Source of the DNA: an uncultured Gammaproteobacteria bacterium
GTDB taxonomy: Bacteria > Pseudomonadota > Gammaproteobacteria > HK1
Reading direction: 5' to 3'
Assembly: GCA_947258715.1 (NCBI GenBank)
Contig: CAMYJH010000012.1
Location: 1 to 64,000 of the forward strand
DNA length: 64,000 nt
In this document: one piece after another, positions 44,859 through 54,800 of the stretch
Layout: each line of letters begins with the position of its first letter
How positions within the stretch are numbered: position 1 is the first letter of the stretch
Position numbers and translations under genes: made by a program
The notes under the pieces: generated by a model
Databases searched by the model: none
Told to the model about the DNA's origin: nothing
What the model saw: the letters and a program-made list of their open reading frames with translations, nothing else

Positions 44859-45707
44859 ATGTTCATTTCTGAAAACCGCTTTGCGAAATTGTCACTTTGC
44901 ACGCTTGCGCTGATGGTCCTGCCCTTAACCTGCGCCGCCTGGCAGACACCTGCCGGAATCACGCTGGAGATCGTCTCTGACGCCGGCCAGGTGCTGCGGC
45001 AGTTCGACGTCACGCAAGCGAGTGAGCGAGACACCCGGCGCGCGTATCTGGAAGCGACCAAGGGCCAGCGTTACAGCATTCGGGTGCGTAATTACACCGG
45101 CGGGCGTGTCGGTGTGGTGCTCGCAGTGGACGGACGCAACATTATTTCTGGAAAGAAATCTCACCTGCGCCGCAGCGAGCCCATGTACATCCTCAATCCC
45201 TACCAGAGCGCTTCCTACGACGGTTGGCGTACCAGCGACACCCAGGTGCACCGCTTCTTTTTCACCGATTCCGGCGAGTCATACGCTGGCGCCTTCGGAG
45301 ATCATTCGGCCATGGGAGTGATCGCCGTGGCGGCGTACGCGGAGAAGACGCCTCGGCGACAGAGCGAGAACTATCTCAAAGAGCAACGCCGCGAAGGGGC
45401 GGACTCTGCAGGGCCGGCGCCTGAAGCCGCCGGCAAATCGTCGCGGGCGGCGCCAGCCAATGAGGCCGATTCGCGGCCAGGCACGGGCTTCGGCGAAGGG
45501 CAGACCTCTCACGTAGTGCGGGTGCACTTCAAGCCGCAGCGGCGACCTTTTGCCAAGCGGTTTCTGAAGTACGAATGGCGCGAAACCCTTGTAAGGCTTG
45601 GGTTCATTCACGTGCCAGAGCCTCACAACCGCTTCTGGCCACGGGAGAGCCGAGCGTCTGTCCAGGGGTTCTCTCCTTATCCACCGGGCTACTGGAACCA
45701 TCGCTAG
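44859..45707 (+). CDS. Secreted hypothetical protein of 282 aa
   Basis: A signal peptide (residues 1-26, ending TCAAW) precedes a beta-rich domain (about 60-165) with YSIRVRNYTGG, VGVVLAVDGRNIISG and QVHRFFFTDSGESYAG. A low-complexity Lys/Ala/Glu region and a basic, Arg/Pro-rich C-terminus follow. The middle domain recurs in unnamed proteobacterial secreted proteins. No catalytic motif is seen. AACCGGAGG lies upstream of the ATG. A terminator-like hairpin follows the gene. Confidence 0.72.
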   Translation: MFISENRFAKLSLCTLALMVLPLTCAAWQTPAGITLEIVSDAGQVLRQFDVTQASERDTRRAYLEATKGQRYSIRVRNYTGGRVGVVLAVDGRNIISGKKSHLRRSEPMYILNPYQSASYDGWRTSDTQVHRFFFTDSGESYAGAFGDHSAMGVIAVAAYAEKTPRRQSENYLKEQRREGADSAGPAPEAAGKSSRAAPANEADSRPGTGFGEGQTSHVVRVHFKPQRRPFAKRFLKYEWRETLVRLGFIHVPEPHNRFWPRESRASVQGFSPYPPGYWNHR

Positions 45708-45725
45708 GCGCGCGGTGCGTCGATG

Positions 45726-45754
45726 GAGCCCGGTGGTCGCGAGATGCCGGGCTC
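45726..45754 (+). terminator. Possible intrinsic terminator after the secreted protein gene
   Basis: Stem GAGCCCGG/CCGGGCTC (45726-45733 and 45747-45754) with a 13-nt loop, followed by GTTTCTTG. The T tract is interrupted, so the call is moderate. The gap to the next gene (45755-45953) shows nothing further. Confidence 0.45.
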
Positions 45755-45953
45755 GTTTCTTGCTATGAAACTGTTCCTCGCGCTAGCTGCCTTTGGCCGC
45801 TACGCGAAGGTGGGTGGTTTCGGAGAGTTGAGCGTGTTTTGGGAGTGGACGCCATGTTCTGTGTTTAGGGAGACAGATATCGCCGCGCGGCTTTGGCAGT
45901 GTTTTTTTATCTTCCGGCCAAGCACCCTCGTAGCGGCAGAATATTGAAATTGG

Positions 45954-46367
45954 TTATCCGCTGGCAGCTTCAACGTCGTTCGATGCCGGGAATTCGTCCT
46001 CAGTGTTGATCCACTCCATGGAGAATATCGGCAGCACCCAGTCCGGGCACGGTCCGCGGGAGAAAATGACCACGCCGACGGCGTCGTGCCAGCCGGTTTT
46101 GACCCGCGCGGCCTCCATGGAAGCGCCGGTAGTAAGCACGTCGTCGACAATCAGCCGCACACCCTGTTTCGATCGATATTTTTCCAGCGCCGCGGCCAGC
46201 CTGTGTCCGCCTTCGGTTACGCCGTAGATGTCGCGGATATCCCCCTTTTCCGATATCAGCCAGGCAAGCGTCGAAATATCCTCATCGGAGAGGGCCTTAC
46301 TCTGAATGGTGTAGCGGGCGACGCCGCCCGAGGCCATCTTGAATGGTTTGCGCTCAAATAGATGCAT
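45954..46367 (-). CDS. Orotate-phosphoribosyltransferase-like protein
   Basis: A 137-residue PRTase: the PRPP loop LIVDDVLTTGASM is intact, with GVTEGGHRLAAAL earlier. It begins MHLFERKPFKMASG, the shape of related PRTases that start MSLFxxGxFTLxSG, and GGAAAG lies upstream. ATG 46367 is therefore preferred over two earlier Met codons. It is shorter than true PyrE (about 210 aa) and lacks the usual catalytic loop Lys/Arg cluster, so an orotate reaction is doubtful. Substrate unknown. Confidence 0.75.
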   Translation of the reverse strand: MHLFERKPFKMASGGVARYTIQSKALSDEDISTLAWLISEKGDIRDIYGVTEGGHRLAAALEKYRSKQGVRLIVDDVLTTGASMEAARVKTGWHDAVGVVIFSRGPCPDWVLPIFSMEWINTEDEFPASNDVEAASG

Positions 46368-46494
46368 CGAATGTCTTTCCATGGCGGCGACCGGTTCAGG
46401 CATAGTAAAACGCGTGCATTTTATGCCAACTCCGGCTCAAGGTCGGTATTCAGTTAACGGATGACAGCAAAGATGGAGTCATCTTGTAACGAAT

Positions 46495-47313
46495 TCAGGA
46501 CGCACCGCAGCGATAGGCGACGATGGTCACGTCGTCTGGTTTGCTGGGACGGCCTTCGCGGGGCTCCTTCATCCGCTTATTGCACTCTGCGGTAATTGCT
46601 TTGACGCCTTTGAGAAGGGGGCCGCGTCGAAGGAACTCGACGATCTCATGAGCGTGAAGGTTATCGAACAGGCCATCGCTCGCCAGCACCACTGTATCTC
46701 TCGGCCGCAGGCGAAGAGGCGAACTCATGCCCACGTGCATTCCCGGATCGCCGACGACGTTGGAAACGATGTGTCGATCTTCGTGATCAATGGCTTCGTG
46801 GGCAGTGAGCACCCCCGCCTCTACGGCGTAACCCACCGGAGAATGGGCGATAGTCTCCATTTTGATCTTGCCTCGGCCTCCGAAGGCGAGAACCCCCGAG
46901 TCGCCAACATGGTAGCTTCGAACCGTATGACCGTCCGTTTCCAAAACAACCAGAGTGGTCGCGGACCCGTCGCCGAGCGTCGTTACCATCTGGTTGGCGC
47001 GGTCGAATCCGGCGAGGATGGCTTCGCGAAGCGGCGTGCCCTGTTCCTTCGCCGAGCTCAGCGAGTCGCGCACCGCCCGGAGCGCCAAAGCAGACGCCTT
47101 GTCTCCACCGGGCAGGCCCCCGAGCCCGTCCGCCACCGCGATCACCACTTGCTCCGCGCCCACTTCGAATATGGCGGCCGCGTCTTCGTTGCCGCTATCC
47201 TTATCTGGCGAGCAGGCCGAGTAGATTACGGCCTGCCCCTTTCCGGCGCGCTCGATGTGGGCCTGCACGTGGTCGGTGCCCTCGAAGATGCGATTACAAG
47301 CGCTCATGTCCAT
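46495..47313 (-). CDS. PP2C-family serine/threonine phosphatase
   Basis: A 272-residue phosphatase. The metal motifs are intact: NEDAAAIFE, VADGLGGLPGGD, VGDSGVLAF, SDGLFDNL and KPDDVTIV. It has no membrane segment, so it acts as a soluble phosphoprotein phosphatase. No partner kinase (Hanks type) is visible in the window. It is divergent from the Tat-exported aldo/keto reductase gene. The start could be ATG 47313 or the second Met, 47307. Confidence 0.88.
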   Translation of the reverse strand: MDMSACNRIFEGTDHVQAHIERAGKGQAVIYSACSPDKDSGNEDAAAIFEVGAEQVVIAVADGLGGLPGGDKASALALRAVRDSLSSAKEQGTPLREAILAGFDRANQMVTTLGDGSATTLVVLETDGHTVRSYHVGDSGVLAFGGRGKIKMETIAHSPVGYAVEAGVLTAHEAIDHEDRHIVSNVVGDPGMHVGMSSPLRLRPRDTVVLASDGLFDNLHAHEIVEFLRRGPLLKGVKAITAECNKRMKEPREGRPSKPDDVTIVAYRCGAS

Positions 47314-47404
47314 CTGTCCGGCGGACTACGAGAAAACAAGCTTTATTTCTCAAAATCGTCGTTTCATCAATAGCCTAGCCCAATTTACACTGTTTAGTAG
47401 CATT

Positions 47405-47530
47405 GCCCGGCTTGAACAAAGCCGGGCGGAAAAATCGCACTGCTCGGGCTCTCTGCTCCTGCCGCGGCCTCTGATTTCGGTCCAGGGGCAGTAACGGTGT
47501 CGATTACAGTACTCAAGGTTGCGGTACTGT
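47405..47530. repeat. Two inverted repeats in the PP2C/AKR divergent region
   Basis: GCCCGGCTT (47405-47413) and AAGCCGGGC (47419-47427) form a perfect 9-bp hairpin with a 5-nt loop and no T tract on either side. ACAGTAC (47507-47513) pairs with GTACTGT (47524-47530). The gap of about 300 bp between the two divergent genes holds no gene. These are candidate operators or an RNA hairpin; no regulator is known. Confidence 0.4.
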
Positions 47531-47617
47531 GGCCGAAATTCCCGATGCCTGCGTATTGAACACGCGTTTTGGTCCACGGTCATATTATTTACGTATCTAT
47601 CAACGATTTTTGGCATC

Positions 47618-48580
47618 GTGCCCGTTCACAGAACTCCGAAACCTTTAACACAGGCGGGACTTTTCGATCGTAGAACTTTCGTCTCGCTGTGCGGTGCGAT
47701 CGCTGCAGGCGCAGCGTTCAGATTTAATCCGCTGGCGGCGCAGACTTCGACGCCCGTCACCCGGGCCATTCCCGCTACCGCGGAACGACTGCCCGTCATC
47801 GGAATGGGCTCATGGATCACCTTTCATGTGGGCGACAATGCGGCCGAGCGCGCCATCCGGGTAGAGATCCTGCGGCAGTTCTTCGCGGCAGGCGGCTCAC
47901 TGATCGACTCCTCTCCTATGTACGGTCTATCCGAGGAGGTGATCGGTTTTTGTCTCCAGCAGCTCGGACAGCCTGCGGCGCTGTTCTCCGCCACCAAAGT
48001 CTGGACACCCGGCAAGCTGCTCGGCATAAGCCAGATGAATCACTCGCAGCAATTATGGGGCGGTGAAGGTTTCGACCTGATGCAGATCCACAATCTCGTC
48101 GCTTGGAAAACCCACATCAAGACCCTGCTCAGGTGGAAGGCCGAGGGCCGGATCCGATACATCGGAATCACCACCTCTCACGGTCGTCGTCATGACGAGA
48201 TTGAGCGATTGCTGACTAATGAATCCTTCGATTTCGTTCAGTTTAGCTACAACATCCGCGACCGTGAGGCGGAAAAACGCCTGCTGCCGGTTGCCGCTAG
48301 CCGTGGCGTTGCCGTTATTATCAATCGGCCGTTTCGCCGCGGGGTGCTGCTGGATCGTTTGCAGGGTAAGCCGTTACCCGCGTGGGCCAGCGAATTCGGC
48401 TGCGACAATTGGCCACAGTTTCTGCTCAAGTTTATCGTCTCCCACCCCGACGTGACCTGCGTGATTCCCGCGACTTCGCAGGTGGCACACATGCAGGAGA
48501 ACATGGGCGCGAACTTCGGAGAGCTTCCGGACCAGCGCACTCGAGGACGCATGATCCGCTACGTTGAGACTTTGATCTAG
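47618..48580 (+). CDS. Tat-exported aldo/keto reductase
   Basis: A 320-residue protein. The N-terminus has a twin-arginine signal (DRRTFVSLCGAIAAGAAF), so it is probably exported folded. The AKR tetrad is in place: Asp/Tyr in LIDSSPMYG, Lys in FSATKVW and His in LMQIHNL. GTG 47618 is the closest start before the Tat motif. Codons further upstream are not protein-like. Exported AKRs are uncommon and need a cofactor in the periplasm, so its role is unclear. Start uncertain. Confidence 0.75.
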   Translation: MPVHRTPKPLTQAGLFDRRTFVSLCGAIAAGAAFRFNPLAAQTSTPVTRAIPATAERLPVIGMGSWITFHVGDNAAERAIRVEILRQFFAAGGSLIDSSPMYGLSEEVIGFCLQQLGQPAALFSATKVWTPGKLLGISQMNHSQQLWGGEGFDLMQIHNLVAWKTHIKTLLRWKAEGRIRYIGITTSHGRRHDEIERLLTNESFDFVQFSYNIRDREAEKRLLPVAASRGVAVIINRPFRRGVLLDRLQGKPLPAWASEFGCDNWPQFLLKFIVSHPDVTCVIPATSQVAHMQENMGANFGELPDQRTRGRMIRYVETLI

Positions 48581-48680
48581 TTTACGGAGACAACCCCGAC
48601 CGTCAGCGCTTAAGGACTGAAGTTCCAGGGCGAATCATTGTGCAAGCTGGCGCGCTGGCGCTGCGAATACACGTGAATTA

Positions 48681-48977
48681 CGCGAGGGTGCAATCTATAC
48701 GCGATACGAGGTCTTCGGCCAGGGTCTACAGTCGGCGGTCACGGCCCCGCGCTGGCTGCTCGGTCGCACTTGGGGCGAGGAATCCACCACGCTCAAGCTC
48801 GAGTCCCGTTTCGATCACGGGATCGCCGAGGCGCTTGCGGCGGCTGGGCATGAGGTGGAGCTGGTCGGGCCATTCAGCGATCTCATGCGCCATGCCGGCG
48901 CGATGGTTCGCCATTCGGACGGTCTGATCGAAGGGGCTGCGGACCCGCGCAGCGATGGACGCGCCGCGGCCTTTTAG
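48681..48977 (+). pseudogene. 3' remnant of a gamma-glutamyltransferase gene
   Basis: The frame ending in TAG at 48975-48977 reads FGQGLQSAVTAPRWLLGRTWG, then SRFDHGIAEALAAAGHEVE and GAADPRSDGRAAAF. This is the C-terminal end of the gamma-glutamyltransferase small subunit (APRW...G, GHxVE, ADPRSDG). The open frame only extends back to 48621 with no start codon and without the catalytic Thr region. It is therefore a remnant of about 90 codons. It lies between the AKR gene and the broken PAS gene. Confidence 0.78.
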
Positions 48978-48992
48978 CTGGCGAACGGCCTT

Positions 48993-50318
48993 CTAGCGGT
49001 GTGGAGCGTTCAAGCGCACCACCACGCGCTGTTTCTCGCGCTCACTTTGTTGCGAATTCTGATACCGGGAGAGATCGCGCACGCTGACGGCCGCGCCGAT
49101 GACTCGTCCTGAGTCGTCGCGGCAGGGGTCGTAGCGAATGGCCGTCTCGCAGCGACCACGGCCTCGGTACTTGAGCACCGACTGATACTCTACCGATTCC
49201 CCGGCAAGGCAGCGATCGAGCATCGGCTTGATGATGCCTTCGAATCTGTCTTCACCGTGGATATCCGAAACCGTTCTGCCGACAATTTTCTCGACGGGTC
49301 GGGCGTGCCATTCGGCCGCGGCCTCGTTGGCAACCAGGTAAGTGTAGCTGTCGTCTACGAAGTACATCGGGTCACGGCTGGCGGAGACGATATAACGGTA
49401 TCGTGCCAACGCAATTTGGAGCGCCTTTTCCTCGGTGATGTCTCGCAGCACGCTGACAATTCCGGCTCGTCCACCCTTTTCATCATCCAGCGAAGTCATC
49501 GTGATCTTGGTGTGCACGAGGCTATCGTCTCGTCGCCTGAACGAGTACTCCGCCCTGAATTTTCCCTCGCGTTTGAACGTCGGAGCATAGAGATCGTATA
49601 ACTGCTGGAAGGATTTTTTGTCTTCGAACAGTTCTTCTGTCCCCGCTCCAACGAGTTTGTCAGTGGTGTACCCGAACATACGACCCGCGGATTCGTTACA
49701 GGAAATTATCCTCCCGGTCGCAGAATTCACCAGCAAGACTGCCTCGCTCAGACCCGAAAACGCGTTTTCCATGAGCATTCTGCTTTGGTTGGCCTCGGCG
49801 TGGGCGCACTCACGTTCCAGATAAGCCCACAACATTGCGGCCACAGATTTCAACAGATTTCTCTCTTCGGTTAAAAAGGGTCCTTCATCGGCCTCGGGCT
49901 TTGCTTCCAGATAGCATACTTCGATGCAACCCGTACGCTCATCTCGTGTTTTCAGCTCCTGTCGCAGGTACCAGTCCGTTCGCCGCCAATCGTCGGTGGC
50001 GAATTCTTCGCCGTCTAGCTCCACCCGAACCTGCGTCACGTCGGCGTGTACGAACGCTCTTTTAAGCGACTCCGCAGTGCTCGCGCATAGTGCCGGGGTA
50101 GTCAGCCCCTCATTTTGCAACCTGATTGAAAGTTGGCGAAGCAAAGTCAGTTCCTTGACACGCTGCTTTAGATCGCGCACCAGTTGGACCTTTTCCTCTT
50201 CGGCCCGACGTCTCGCGGTAACGTCGATGGCGGCAACTTGAACAGCGGGCTTGCCAGACCAGCTGATGGTGCGCAGTACGTTGTGTACGAAGACGACGCC
50301 TCCGTTCCTGTGAAGCAT
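48993..50318 (-). pseudogene. PAS/GAF sensor, C-terminal part of the broken gene
   Basis: The frame begins at MLHRNGGVVFVHNV, the second half of a PAS domain, and continues with a GAF-like domain (about 60-190) and two PAS domains (about 200-320 and 325-435). It ends KQRVVVRLNAPHR. The in-frame reading actually starts earlier, near 50440, with ADELL, so the first half of this PAS lies in another frame of the upstream part. It may still be translated from ATG 50318, but the first PAS would be incomplete. No output domain. Confidence 0.8.
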
Positions 50319-50331
50319 TTCGATTTCGTAC

Positions 50332-51801
50332 TCATCCGGTGCCGGCTTCCCCTCTATTCGGTTCTTCCAGTAGGTGGCGATCCGATTCCGCTCGTGCGGC
50401 GCGTAACGGTCTCGAAGATTGCCAAGTTTTAGAAGTTCGTCTGCTCAAAAGACCCTGCACCGATCCTTCCACCAGCTCGCGGTAGTGTTTTTCGCTTGCC
50501 CGCATGGCCTTTTCAGCACTCCGACGGTCGGTAACGTCGATAACGTTATGCTGGGTCACTTTTTTCCCGTCCCATTCCACCATGCGCACAACGTTCTGAA
50601 GCGCCGCGACGCTGCCGTCCTTCCGGATTGCTTCGAATTCGTACTGAGAAGGCGCTGGCCTACCCTCCCTACGCGCCAACTGGTAAGCGCGAAGCCGAGA
50701 ATGTTCCCCCGGAGCATAGATACGCTCCATGTCGCCGAGTGCGATTATCTCCTCAGGCGAGTCATAGCCTAGGACGTCGGCATAAGCCTGATTCGCAAAA
50801 ATCGGCTTGCGGCTTTCGTGAATAACAACACCTTGAACCGAATCTTCGATCAAATTTCGGTAGCGCCCTTCGCTTTGAATCAGGTCCCGCTCCGCACGCC
50901 TGCGATCAGTAACATCCATGACGGTGAACTGCTTTGCGCTCTCGCCGTTCCAGGTAACTTCCTGCAGAGTGTTATGGATAGTGATGCTGCCGCCATCGGC
51001 GCCCAGCACGTCCACTTCATACGCACTCGGGGCTGGTTCGCCGCGCATTCGGGCTTCGCGGTAGCGGGTCATGCGCTCGAACTCATGTGGCGCATAGAAG
51101 GTTTCAAAGCGTAATCCATTCTGGACTTCTTCAATCGAGTCGTAACCAAGCATTTGTACGAACGCCTTGTTGACGAAGAGCACCTTCCAGTCGTTGTTGA
51201 CGATGATAATTCCCTGCGCCGACCCTTCGGATAGACTGCGAAAACGTTTCTCGCTCTCCCGCAGTGACCGGGTGGTCATACGATGGATCTCGATCTCCCG
51301 GTGAAGGCTGTCGTTCGCCTGCCTGAGCTCCATGGTTCGGCGTCGCAGTTCGTGGGCGTGGGCGCGCTCGACTTGGCGAAGTTCGTTTTCACTCTTGACT
51401 CGGGCCTCATGTTCACGCTCCAGAGCCATATTCGCACGACTCATGGAGTGCAACATGAGCCGTACTCGAGGCAGTGACCTGAGTCCGAACAGCAATCCGC
51501 CGGTAATCGACAGTACCGCGACAAGAACGACGACCCAGCTCCACTGGAGAAAGAACTCGGCCATGAACGCCATGGCGAAGGCGTGGGAAGTCAGCCGACT
51601 CAGGATGTGCATGATGAATAGATCGGCGAGAAAAAAGATCCCCAGTATTCCCAGCCCGGCGACGATGGCGATCAGCGGCCTCGTGAGCTCCAGTTCCGCG
51701 GCAAGCTTCCGGGACCGTATGACGATCACGCAGGCGTAGACGACACAGGCCACGACTGCGAGGTCCAGGATCGTAACCAAAGGTATGGACATGAAGATCA
51801 T
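50332..51801 (-). pseudogene. PAS-array membrane sensor, N-terminal part of a broken gene
   Basis: A 489-codon frame: three membrane segments (about 10-28, 48-66, 84-110), a coiled coil and two full PAS domains (about 190-310 and 315-430). A third PAS begins HYRELVEGSVQGLL and then leaves the frame. Comparing it with the preceding PAS shows that the IHES...DSPEE stretch, about 24 codons, is missing and the frame shifts near 50445. The normal reading continues in another frame as ADELLKLGNLRDRYAPHER into 48993-50318. No kinase or GGDEF output domain is present in either part. It lies 19 bp after the GGDEF-EAL gene, so it was probably the third gene of that operon. Confidence 0.8.
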
Positions 51802-51820
51802 TGTTTATTCTCGATGTGAC

Positions 51821-54800
51821 TCATCCGGCTTCGGCCCGCGTGGCCATGCCGTTGCAAAAATCGTCGATAGGAGTTGGGCGGCCGACAGCGTGGCCCTGGG
51901 CAAAGTCCACGCCGAGCGCGATGAGCACATCTATTAACGCGTCATTCTCGACGAATTCGGCCACCGTCTTTTTACCCATAACATGCGCCATTTCGTTGAT
52001 CGACTTAACCATCGCCCGATCTATTGGATCATCGAGCATGTCCTTGACGAATACTCCATCGATTTTGAGCAGGTCAACGGGGAGGCTCTTGAGATAGGCA
52101 AACGAAGACAGTCCACTTCCAAAATCATCGAGTGCGAACTGGCAACCGAGTCCTTTGAGCGCGTTGATGAAGCGAATCGCGCTGGATAGATTCGCCACCG
52201 CTGCGGTCTCGGTAACCTCGAAACATATACGCTCCGGTGGCACTTCCGTTTGCTGAATCTCCTCTATGATTCGTTCCAACACGCCGTACCTGTCCAGGGA
52301 AGCACCGGAGAGGTTTATAGACAGGGTGCCTATCCGCTCCAGGAACTCCTGGTTGCGGCTCAACCACTTAAGGGCGTGGCTCACCACCCAGGTATCGAGC
52401 TTTGGCCCGAGGCTGTATCGCTCCGCGGCCGGAAGAAAAGCACCCGGCGGGACGATTCGACCCGACGGCTCTCGCATCCTAAGGAGTACCTCGTAGCTCG
52501 TTGTCCCCGTCTCTGTAACACCGTCTGCTGACGGCAGCGGAACAATAGGCTGAATGAAAAGCTGAAATCGATCGTCTTCTAGAGCATCGTTGATACGAGA
52601 CACCATCTGCATCTCGCCCCGGCGTCTTTCCAGCTCATGGTCTTCCGGCGAAGCCACGTGCACGCGATTTCGTCCTTCGTCCTTGGCGGCGTAACAAGCC
52701 GTGTCCGCGGCGCTCAGAAGATCCGCCATCCCGCCGCTCGATGCGTTTACCGGTACCACTCCGATGCTCACGCCCACGTCGAAGCTCATGCGCTGCCAGT
52801 GAAAGCGGAAATCCTCAATCGCAGCACGGATTTTCTCTGCGATCCTGTATCCGTCCTCGAGGGAGCAGCTGGTCATGAGGATTCCAAATTCGTCCCCGCC
52901 CAAGCGCGCCAGAGTGTCGCTTTTCCGCATTCGTTCATTTAGCGCGCTGGCGAGCTGGCGAAGCAGCTCGTCACCAGCCATGTGCCCGCAGGTGTCGTTG
53001 ATGATCTTGAACTGATCGAGATCCAGATAGCACAGCACGTGCTCTCCGCCTTTCTCCCGGCTCGACGCGAGCAGCGCCTCTACACGGTTCTCGAACTCAC
53101 GCCGATTGACGAGACCCGTCAATGCGTCATGGCTTGCCTGGTGCTTGAGTCTCTCGGAAAGGTTTCTTGTCTCCGTGATGTCCTCGCAGACCATGAGAAG
53201 CTGAGGCTCGCGAGTCGGCCCGGGAACAACTCTGGCGGACGTACGCGCATGAATCTCCTCACCGTGGCGATGCAAAAGCTCGGTTTCCCAATGTTGAGTA
53301 CGGTTGGGCTTGGCAAAACAGGCACTAATTTTGCGCTTGAGCGTCTTTCGGTCTAGCTCTACGTGGACGTCGACGGCCTGGCGACCGATGAGATCCTCTG
53401 GCCGGTAGCCCAGTTGGGCGGCGCCAAAATCGTTAACCGAAAGAATGGTGCCGTTGCTGTCCACGGTCATGAACATAGCCGGAGTCTTGTCGTAGAGGTC
53501 TCTAAAGCGGAACTCGCTCGCGCGCAGCGCCCTGGCCGCATCTTCGCGTTCGATCACACGACCAAGCAGCGTGCCGACGTTAGTCATCAGTGCCATCAAG
53601 CCGGGATCGGGTTTCGACACTTCCTCAGAGAAAAACTCGAGCACCGCACGCACCTGGCCCAACACGGTTACCGGAAACGCAAATCCGGCCCTTAGCCCTG
53701 CGTCACGGGCAATAAAGCGGCCATCGAAACCGCGCTCGATAGTCACGTCCGGTAGCCAGACGGCCTTGCGCTGAGCGTAGGCGCGGTTTGCCAGTCCCTT
53801 ACAATCGGGGCTCAAGTCCTTGCGGTCGGCCCCGTCGCGGAATACTTTGAACACCTCTGGTTTTTCCAGATACCAGAGGTGGATGGCCCCAGCTGGGGGT
53901 GAAGGCGCGGCGCTTAAGTCGAACGCGTGTCCCACCGGCCAGCCAATCAGCTCACAAACATCTTTCAAACACACCCTTAGCGCGTCCTTAAGCGAGCGGG
54001 CGTCGTTTGCTGCCGTTGCGATGCGCTGAAGCAGGTGCACGGACTTGGTCTGCCGCCTCAATGCCTCCTCCGCTCTTCTGCGTTCTGTCACGTCGCGCGC
54101 CAGGCCCACATACCCAATTAACTTGCCGTCCTGATCTCGGACTGGAGAACCGATAATTTCGCCAGCAAACTCTTCCCCATCCTTTCGTTTTAGACGCGTC
54201 AGCACCGGCCCCGGGTTTCCTTCGATGTCCTCGTTGAAGCGCAGGCGACCCATGCGCTCCCATTCATCCTCATTGGCGTAAACGATCCGTGTGCGTTTGC
54301 CGATGACCTCTTCCTTGTCGTAACCGTAGATCCGTTTGTTGGCGCGATTAGCCATCAGAACTCGGCGTTCGGCGTCCATAACCATCATGGCGTCGGGAAC
54401 GTGCTCAAAAATGGCCTCGAGGACGTTTTTTTGCCTGGCCAGTTCGCCGGCTGCTTTTCTTCGTTCGGTCTCGTCCTGGACAAGGAACACGTAACCCGTC
54501 TCCGTGCGCCCGCCTCGATCACTCAGTGGAGAGCCCGATACGGAAACCGGAACGTGGCAGCCGTCCGCCGCCACGAACTCCGTTTCCAAATTGACTACGG
54601 CTCTCATGCTGTTCTCCAGGCGGGTCGCCGATTCCACCATTTCCGGGTCAACGAAAAGCATCGATACCGATTCGCCAAGCAGAATATCTTCCTCGAATCC
54701 GAGCATTTTTGTGAGCGCAGGGTTTACCGTGACCATGCGGGTATGCTCGTCCGTTACGATGAGGGCGTCGTTCATCGAGTTGAGGATGTTGTTAACGTAT

